This document shows positions 59,220 through 64,000 of a stretch of 64,000 bases of DNA, one piece after another. A program made the translations under genes and the position numbers. The notes beneath the pieces are model-generated. The model was given only the letters and a program-made list of their open reading frames with translations, searched no databases and was not told the DNA's origin. The stretch is from Sphingobacterium multivorum (GTDB lineage: Bacteria; Bacteroidota; Bacteroidia; Sphingobacteriales; Sphingobacteriaceae), in the NCBI RefSeq assembly GCF_900457465.1, contig NZ_UAUU01000011.1, positions 372,001 through 436,000 of the forward strand, in the 5' to 3' direction. Position 1 is the first letter of the stretch, and every line of letters starts with the position of its first letter.

Positions 59220-59244
59220 TTAATTGACGTCTAAGTGTACGAAA

Positions 59245-60123
59245 TTAGTCCAATATCATACTGAGGTCCATCAGTAGGATTTCAGTATCTGCTGAGGTTA
59301 CTTTCAGGTTAATTTCAGCGACATCCCAGATTCCAAAGCCATCTCTGCTCTCCAATTCTTGTCCTTCGACGGTAACACTGCCTTTTATTACAAAAACATA
59401 TACACCGTTTCCGGCCTTTTTGATCTGGTATTTTGTCTGGACGTCCTTGTCAAAATGCCCCATAGAAAACCAGGCATCCTGATGGATCCATACACCTTCG
59501 TCTTCTGGATTGGGCGAAAGAATTTGTTGGAATTTATTCTGTCTTTGTGCGATATCTAATGTAATTTGATCGTAGCGCGGGCTGACATTCCGTTGATTAG
59601 GGTACACCCAAATCTGAAGAAACTTCACCACCTGATCGGTGTTTTTATTATATTCACTGTGTATGATGCCCGTTCCGGCACTCATGACCTGAATATCTCC
59701 TTTCCGGATAATGGCTTTGTTACCCATGCTGTCTTCGTGTTGCAAATCACCTTCCAAAGGAATACTGATGATTTCCATATTATCGTGCGGGTGTTTGCCA
59801 AAACCTCTTCCTTCAGCCACCATATCATCATTTAGTACCCGCAATACACCAAAGTGCATACGTTCGGGGTCGTGATAATTGGCGAAGCTAAACGTATGAT
59901 TGCTTTCTAACCAGCCATGATTTGCATGACCGCGTGTAGCTGCTTTATGGAGGACGCTATGGTTTTCCAATTTGTCTGAATTATAATTTACATCTTCGGC
60001 ATCCAGCGTTTCAAGCGGTTCTATCTCGTCAATATCATTCTTCAAGATATCAGCTGAAGATACTGTTGATGCAAATATTCCGGAACCCAAAAGGCCTTTT
60101 TTTATAAAGTTCTGTTTGTTCAT
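59245..60123 (-). CDS. Pirin-family protein with N-terminal export-like extension
   Basis: Bicupin of 292 residues with the pirin core SFANYHDPERMHFGVLRVLND, metal ligands in KHPHDNMEIIS and the Glu/His region IIHSEYN. Bacterial pirins often have quercetinase activity or bind regulators; not determinable here. The first 45 or so residues (MNKQNFIKKGLLGSGIFASTVSSA then an acidic linker) precede the normal pirin start and resemble a signal peptide. Confidence 0.88.
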   Translation of the reverse strand: MNKQNFIKKGLLGSGIFASTVSSADILKNDIDEIEPLETLDAEDVNYNSDKLENHSVLHKAATRGHANHGWLESNHTFSFANYHDPERMHFGVLRVLNDDMVAEGRGFGKHPHDNMEIISIPLEGDLQHEDSMGNKAIIRKGDIQVMSAGTGIIHSEYNKNTDQVVKFLQIWVYPNQRNVSPRYDQITLDIAQRQNKFQQILSPNPEDEGVWIHQDAWFSMGHFDKDVQTKYQIKKAGNGVYVFVIKGSVTVEGQELESRDGFGIWDVAEINLKVTSADTEILLMDLSMILD

Positions 60124-60142
60124 GATCTTATTATTTAGTATC

Positions 60143-60150
60143 CAAAATTA
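60143..60150 (-). promoter_or_regulatory. Candidate -7 element for pirin
   Basis: TAATTTTG on the minus strand, 20 bases before the ATG; the -33 element is not evident. Confidence 0.4.
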
Positions 60151-60253
60151 GCCTATTAGCCATTGATTTCTATTGATCTAGTTCAATAAAGAAAGGATTT
60201 TAGCGGATTTTAGTTGTTTCTCTAAGAAGCTGTTGCTTGTGGTCTAGCCATTA

Positions 60254-60568
60254 TTAAACGGAACGTAAGTCTGGAAAAAGACTGTAGACTTCATTTTTTA
60301 GAAGTCCACTTCCACCGCCATAATGTTTGATCAGGCCAATCGGATAGGTGAGCCGCGAAAGGTGATCTGTTATTTCATGCTCTTCCTGAGGAGAGAGTCC
60401 CGAACTCAATAATAAAACATCTACAGGATTGTCTATCAGATGTTTCTTACAAGTACCCAAATCCTGTTGTATCGTTGCATTCCAGCTGGGTGTGCTTTCA
60501 ATGATTCTCTTGAGCGTGAGGAGAATTTCTTCATTTTTACCCAATAGGAGAAAGTTTATGGTTTTCAT
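60254..60568 (-). CDS. Pseudo-receiver-like protein
   Basis: The 104 residues starting MKTINFLLLGKNEEI have a receiver-like alternation (FLLLGKNEEI, PVDVLLLSSGLSPQEE, PIGLIKHYGGGSGLL), but the position of the phosphorylated Asp reads Ser (LLLSSGL) and the paired N-terminal acidic residues are absent. The C-terminal KHYGGGSGLLKNE block looks characteristic. It is probably an unphosphorylated signalling or adaptor protein; I cannot name a function. The start at 60568 is preferred over one 15 codons upstream, which adds only a hydrophobic stretch. Confidence 0.65.
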   Translation of the reverse strand: MKTINFLLLGKNEEILLTLKRIIESTPSWNATIQQDLGTCKKHLIDNPVDVLLLSSGLSPQEEHEITDHLSRLTYPIGLIKHYGGGSGLLKNEVYSLFPDLRSV

Positions 60569-60686
60569 GATGAATGCTATTTTTAAGTGTATGATTAGTA
60601 TAATGATACACAAATTCGTTACACGCTAATGTTGATGAGTTGAAGCGCAACTTTTGTTTATCATTCGCTATCGTGATGCTTCCTTC

Positions 60687-61109
60687 TTAAGGATTTGTAC
60701 GAATTACTGTATTAACAATGGCATTACCCTTTAAAATTTTTGAAATGGGACATTCTTCGGCAATTTGTTGAAGTCGTTCTCGGGTATCTTCCATTAAGAT
60801 TTGTCCAAAAGCGATCTCGCGATCAAAATACGTAACCACCTGTCCTTTTTCAATCTTGAGATACATATTTGAACTGACAGAAATTTCTGGAATATCAAGT
60901 CCTTTTTTATCGATGTACATGCGTAGCGTAGCTAATGTACAAGATACAAGCGATGAAATCAGAAGGGTGTAAGGGTCAGGCCCAAGATCTCTTCCGCCAA
61001 GTTTTTCAGGTTCATCCGTAATAAATTCACCATTCCTCCAGTGGATGCTGGTCTTATATTTCTGCTCGGCAATATGACCGATGACAGGGTTTTCCAATAT
61101 ATATTTCAT
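60687..61109 (-). CDS. OsmC-family peroxiredoxin
   Basis: Thiol hydroperoxide reductase family, 140 residues, with the two redox Cys in SSLVSCTLATLRMY (peroxidatic) and EECPISKIL (resolving). The block FITDEPEKLGGRDLGPDPYTLL also fits the family. The start MKYILENP at 61109 is used because a -7 element lies just upstream of it, inside the longer alternative frame. Confidence 0.9.
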   Translation of the reverse strand: MKYILENPVIGHIAEQKYKTSIHWRNGEFITDEPEKLGGRDLGPDPYTLLISSLVSCTLATLRMYIDKKGLDIPEISVSSNMYLKIEKGQVVTYFDREIAFGQILMEDTRERLQQIAEECPISKILKGNAIVNTVIRTNP

Positions 61110-61137
61110 ACGGATAATTCTTTTGTTTGTAATACAA

Positions 61138-61145
61138 CAAAAATA
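61138..61145 (-). promoter_or_regulatory. Candidate -7 element for osmC
   Basis: TATTTTTG on the minus strand, 29 bases before the ATG at 61109, ruling out the start at 61181. Confidence 0.45.
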
Positions 61146-61369
61146 AGCCTGAATTGATTCATTTTCATTGATGTAGTTCAATAAATATAGTCATTCTGTC
61201 TTATGATGTTTTTTTTATAGCCGATCAAGCGGATGGATTTCCGCTGATGGATAAACATTACCGTTTCAGAAAAAATAAGGATTGGAGTAAGTTGAATCAC
61301 ATAAATTTTCTTACTTTTAACAATCGAACACGCTCATTTTTTTAAGGATTTTAATTTAATATTTCGGTT

Positions 61370-62089
61370 ATGATGAAGAGATTTTTACTTGTCGGACTTT
61401 TTGCTGGTATAACCCATTTTATGGCTTTCTCGCAATCGCACGAACTACGAGTGGGTATTACTTCCGGTGTGTCCAACTTTACGGGATCGGGAGCCGAAGC
61501 GAAGAGTATGTTGAATGGATCTACGCAGCAGGACTATTATACCAATAATCCTTATGGAAAAAAATATGGAATCAATATCGGTGGTGCTTTAAACTACAGG
61601 TATGTTTTTGCCAACAACCTGATATTAGGATTGGAAGGCGCCTATGAACGATTGCAGACAAAGATTGATTTGGAAGGCAACGAGTTTATGAATGGAAGCC
61701 GTGGTCAAACCCGTCTCAATCAACAATTTATCAATTTTAATCCTTTTGTTGGCTATCGTGTCTTTTTTGAACCGATGACAATGGATATACAGCTGGGTAT
61801 GGATATTGCCAAAACGTTAAGCATTAAAGAAAATGGTAGCATTGAAGATAAGCAGGGTAATAAAACAAGTTTTGATCGTGACCGCGGCAAGATTATAGAT
61901 TTGGATCTACGCCCTCGATTGCAGTTTAATGTAAATTATGACCGTTATACGGTGTTTGCTGGATATTCATGGGGACTGAAGGATTACAACAGCGGGATGC
62001 TTGGCGCTGATCCCGGTACCGCACGATTAAATGTATTCCGATTGGGTTTACAATATCAGTTATTAACCCCACTATTTAAAAATGACTAA
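61370..62089 (+). CDS. Outer-membrane beta-barrel protein
   Basis: The 239 residues have a signal peptide (to FMAFSQ) and eight to ten amphipathic strands (NIGGALNYRYVFANNLILGLEGAY, FNPFVGYRVFFE, LQFNVNYDRYTVFAGYSWGL, RLGLQYQLL). This fits the OMP_b-brl class. Ligand or function unknown. The stop overlaps the next gene by 8 bases, an odd pairing of an outer-membrane protein with an inner-membrane channel. Confidence 0.78.
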   Translation: MMKRFLLVGLFAGITHFMAFSQSHELRVGITSGVSNFTGSGAEAKSMLNGSTQQDYYTNNPYGKKYGINIGGALNYRYVFANNLILGLEGAYERLQTKIDLEGNEFMNGSRGQTRLNQQFINFNPFVGYRVFFEPMTMDIQLGMDIAKTLSIKENGSIEDKQGNKTSFDRDRGKIIDLDLRPRLQFNVNYDRYTVFAGYSWGLKDYNSGMLGADPGTARLNVFRLGLQYQLLTPLFKND

Positions 62090-62660
62090 GGGTCGAATAG
62101 AAGCATTCAGTGATGGCGTTCTAGCCATCATTATAACGATTATGGTACTTGAATTAAAAGTACCTGAAGGGGTTACTTTTGCAAGCCTCAAGCCTTTATT
62201 GCCCAAAATCATCTCTTATATCGTAAGTTTTATGTATGTGGGACTCTATTGGAACAACCACCATCACCTCTTTCAAATCGTTCGCAAAGTAAACGGCAAA
62301 GTACTTTGGAGCAATCTCCATTTATTGTTTTGGCTATCCTTAATGCCGGTTACCACCAATTGGATAGGTGAATCCCATTTTGGTCGAGATCCGATTATCG
62401 CTTACGGTGTTGTGTTGATTATGTGTTCTATTGCCTACCATATCGTGGAGTATTTTGTGATCCAGATTGAGGGCGAAGATTCTGCATTGAAAAAAGCGGT
62501 CAAATCGAAAACAAAAGAAAATATTTCTACCGCACTGTATTTTCTGGGAATAGGTCTGTCTTTTATCAATCCGTATATCAGTTTAGTGCTATACGGAACG
62601 GTTGCTATTATGTGGATTATTCCCGACCGCCGTATTGAGAAAGAAATGCGGAATCAATAG
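62082..62660 (+). CDS. TMEM175/DUF1211-family potassium channel
   Basis: A 192-residue membrane protein with the family signature RIEAFSDGVLAIIITIMVLE in helix 1 (FSDG at about 9-12) and five further helices. Bacterial members form tetrameric K+ channels; that activity is inferred by family. Starts inside the 3' end of the OMP gene (8-base overlap) and its stop overlaps the convergent ATPase gene by 7 bases. Confidence 0.9.
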   Translation: MTKGRIEAFSDGVLAIIITIMVLELKVPEGVTFASLKPLLPKIISYIVSFMYVGLYWNNHHHLFQIVRKVNGKVLWSNLHLLFWLSLMPVTTNWIGESHFGRDPIIAYGVVLIMCSIAYHIVEYFVIQIEGEDSALKKAVKSKTKENISTALYFLGIGLSFINPYISLVLYGTVAIMWIIPDRRIEKEMRNQ

Positions 62661-63214
62661 TTTTGCTGATCCAGGACTTTCAGGATGAACTGCGCGCGAT
62701 CAAATACGGTTGTTTTTGGAACCTCAATGGTTTCATAACCCAGTTTTGTATAGGTCTCTTTCATTATCTTGAAGGTATTTTCGGCCTCCTGCCAAGTTTG
62801 TTTCCGCTCGTTGTCATTCGCATAGATCTCTGCCCAAGGTGGTAAGATGAATACCTTTTTATGATAACGCTTCAATCTTGCTTCTCGCAGGCAATCTTCC
62901 CCGATTGCAAGACCTTCCATGGCAATATATGCTAATGTATCTGGAATCCCGCGGTCAAAAAACACATAGCGGGTTTGATCTTTGCGCAACTGTTCCGAAT
63001 AACCGCTGCAAGACGCCGCTAGCATGAGCTCGGCATAATGACGCTTATTCTTCCAGGGGAGGCCGTCGCCATTCATTTCCATTTGTTCTCGGATAATCCG
63101 CCGGGCATCCTCCGGTACAACACTAAATCCCAGTTGTTGTAATTCCTTTAATAGCGTTGTTTTACCGACACCAGGTCCTCCTGTCAGGACAATAAATTGA
63201 GCTGTTTGATCCAT
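62654..63214 (-). CDS. AAA-type ATPase/kinase-like protein (AAA_28)
   Basis: The 186-residue P-loop protein has Walker A GGPGVGKTTLL (about 12-22), VVPEDARRIIREQM and FFDRGIPDTLAY (Walker B-like). The layout matches the predicted nucleotide-kinase-like AAA_28 family common in Bacteroidota. Substrate unknown. It overlaps the TMEM175 stop by 7 bases in convergent orientation. Confidence 0.85.
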   Translation of the reverse strand: MDQTAQFIVLTGGPGVGKTTLLKELQQLGFSVVPEDARRIIREQMEMNGDGLPWKNKRHYAELMLAASCSGYSEQLRKDQTRYVFFDRGIPDTLAYIAMEGLAIGEDCLREARLKRYHKKVFILPPWAEIYANDNERKQTWQEAENTFKIMKETYTKLGYETIEVPKTTVFDRAQFILKVLDQQNY

Positions 63215-63311
63215 AATGTTTAAAAGGTAATAAGTTAGCAGATCATAAGTCCCAAGTTAGTCCAAACTTGGTTTCTCTGCCGAAAAAGGGCATCGCTGTT
63301 TTCAGAAAAGA

Positions 63312-64000
63312 TCAGCTGTATTGCTTGGCAATTTTTTTTTCGGGTTCCACGTAGCACATATACAGGGAAAAAAGAAAAAAATATTCAAGGGGTTTCATCA
63401 GGACATAGGTCATATTTGATGCCCTAACAGAATTTATTTTGATCGAGATATTAAACCCATATTTATCATAGCAATATCTAACATAGCAATATCTAACATA
63501 GCGGTGTAATACTGGCGATAGATCGCTTAATATTTCTTCGAATGCATTGGCAATTTGGAGTTGTCTATTGACGATAATGGTGTTACCATGTCTTTTGCCT
63601 AATCTCAATGGTTTTACAAGGACGGGATCTCCTTTAGCTGCAACTGTACAGAGGTAATGTCCCTGATGATCCAAGATGGGAGGGTGCATTTTTTGTGAAA
63701 AAGCCCAAGTGGTTGTTTCTGTGAAAACTTTTACCATTGAATCCCGATCCTGCCCCAAAAGGATGAGGATAATTGTTAGTAAGAGAAAGACCGGAACAAG
63801 TAAAATAAGCGCCCATGTGGGGTATTTTAGCTTTGCCGAAAGTAGGTTATTGATCTTGTTGAGCGTGGCGTTGGCATAGCTTCTCGTCGAGGCGTAACCC
63901 TGTTCTTCAACGATGATTTTACGGATTAATCCTATACCCATGATCAAGCAGCATAATGGTGTGAAAATAAAGTATAAGGTTCCCTCGTTGCCAACATACA
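63312..64000 (-). CDS. Membrane protein of unknown function, 5' end outside window
   Basis: The frame stays open to the end of the window (YVGNEGTLYFIFTPLCCLIMG), so the start is missing. Two hydrophobic helices are visible (YFIFTPLCCLIMGIGLI; WALILLVPVFLLLTIILILLG), then a soluble domain with LGKRHGNTIIVNRQLQIANAFEEIL. Residues YVRYC are duplicated through a 15-bp tandem repeat. I do not recognise the family with confidence (possibly DUF6688-like). Confidence 0.7.
   Translation of the reverse strand, partial: YVGNEGTLYFIFTPLCCLIMGIGLIRKIIVEEQGYASTRSYANATLNKINNLLSAKLKYPTWALILLVPVFLLLTIILILLGQDRDSMVKVFTETTTWAFSQKMHPPILDHQGHYLCTVAAKGDPVLVKPLRLGKRHGNTIIVNRQLQIANAFEEILSDLSPVLHRYVRYCYVRYCYDKYGFNISIKINSVRASNMTYVLMKPLEYFFLFSLYMCYVEPEKKIAKQYS
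63467..63501. repeat. 15-bp in-frame tandem duplication
   Basis: CATAGCAATATCTAA occurs at 63467-63481 and 63482-63496 followed by a partial third copy. It adds five residues (YVRYC) without changing frame, a likely replication-slippage site. Confidence 0.9.

Overview
The window is chromosomal DNA from a Bacteroidota, most likely Sphingobacterium or a close relative in the Sphingobacteriaceae. The evidence is the Bacteroidota-type promoters (TTTG, then about 19 bases, then TAnnTTTG), the general lack of Shine-Dalgarno sites, families largely restricted to the phylum (DUF4290, DUF5606, fused SecDF, a TonB-dependent receptor), and the 16S 3' end reading GGAATACCTCCTTTCT. Most of it is an ordinary housekeeping chromosome. 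It also carries one complete rRNA operon, one intact IS1182-like insertion sequence and several regulatory or structural oddities.

Layout. 1-1510 (minus): an aromatic amino acid operon, pheA followed by DAHP synthase, preceded by an unannotated Phe/Tyr-rich leader peptide and a terminator/antiterminator pair, i.e. an apparent transcription attenuator. 1840-4690 (plus): thermonuclease, DMT exporter, YigZ and nucleoside phosphorylase in a tight run. 4794-10532 (minus): the cell-shape operon mreB-mreC-mreD-mrdA-rodA. 11008-17448 (minus): NDH-2; a MarR-ferredoxin reductase-ferredoxin operon; secDF. 18406-25786 (plus): guaB, a uvrD/pcrA helicase broken by one extra base, DUF4290 with an Asn-rich tail, a murA with Asp in place of the fosfomycin-target Cys, and a lipoprotein. 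25887-31513: DUF5606, cyclophilin, radC, a methyltransferase and a marR-emrA-emrB-like efflux operon with an operator-like tandem repeat. 31641-32741: two secreted proteins sharing a PBCV-basic-adaptor-like C-terminus. 32813-40439 (minus): lipoprotein, TonB receptor and SNF2 helicase, then a BamA-like barrel whose last residues appear frameshifted. 40636-46506: M1 peptidase, ada-alkB alkylation repair, a SelW-like protein, a YgiD dioxygenase and an AraC regulator.

46641-47530 is a repeat-bearing, GC-rich, gene-free stretch before the rRNA operon (two promoters; 16S, tRNA-Ile, tRNA-Ala, 23S, 5S; 47528-53193). After it come a large GH31 enzyme with FN3, F5/8C, dockerin-like and cohesin-like modules, the IS1182-like element flanked by TTAA, pirin, a pseudo-receiver protein, OsmC, an outer-membrane barrel overlapping a TMEM175-type channel, an AAA-type ATPase, and a membrane protein running off the end.

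The strongest unexplained signal is the leader-peptide attenuator upstream of pheA (1324-1508). Next are the paired adaptor-motif secreted proteins and the single-chain dockerin/cohesin GH31 enzyme. All coordinates and structures were read by eye. No similarity search or folding program was run.
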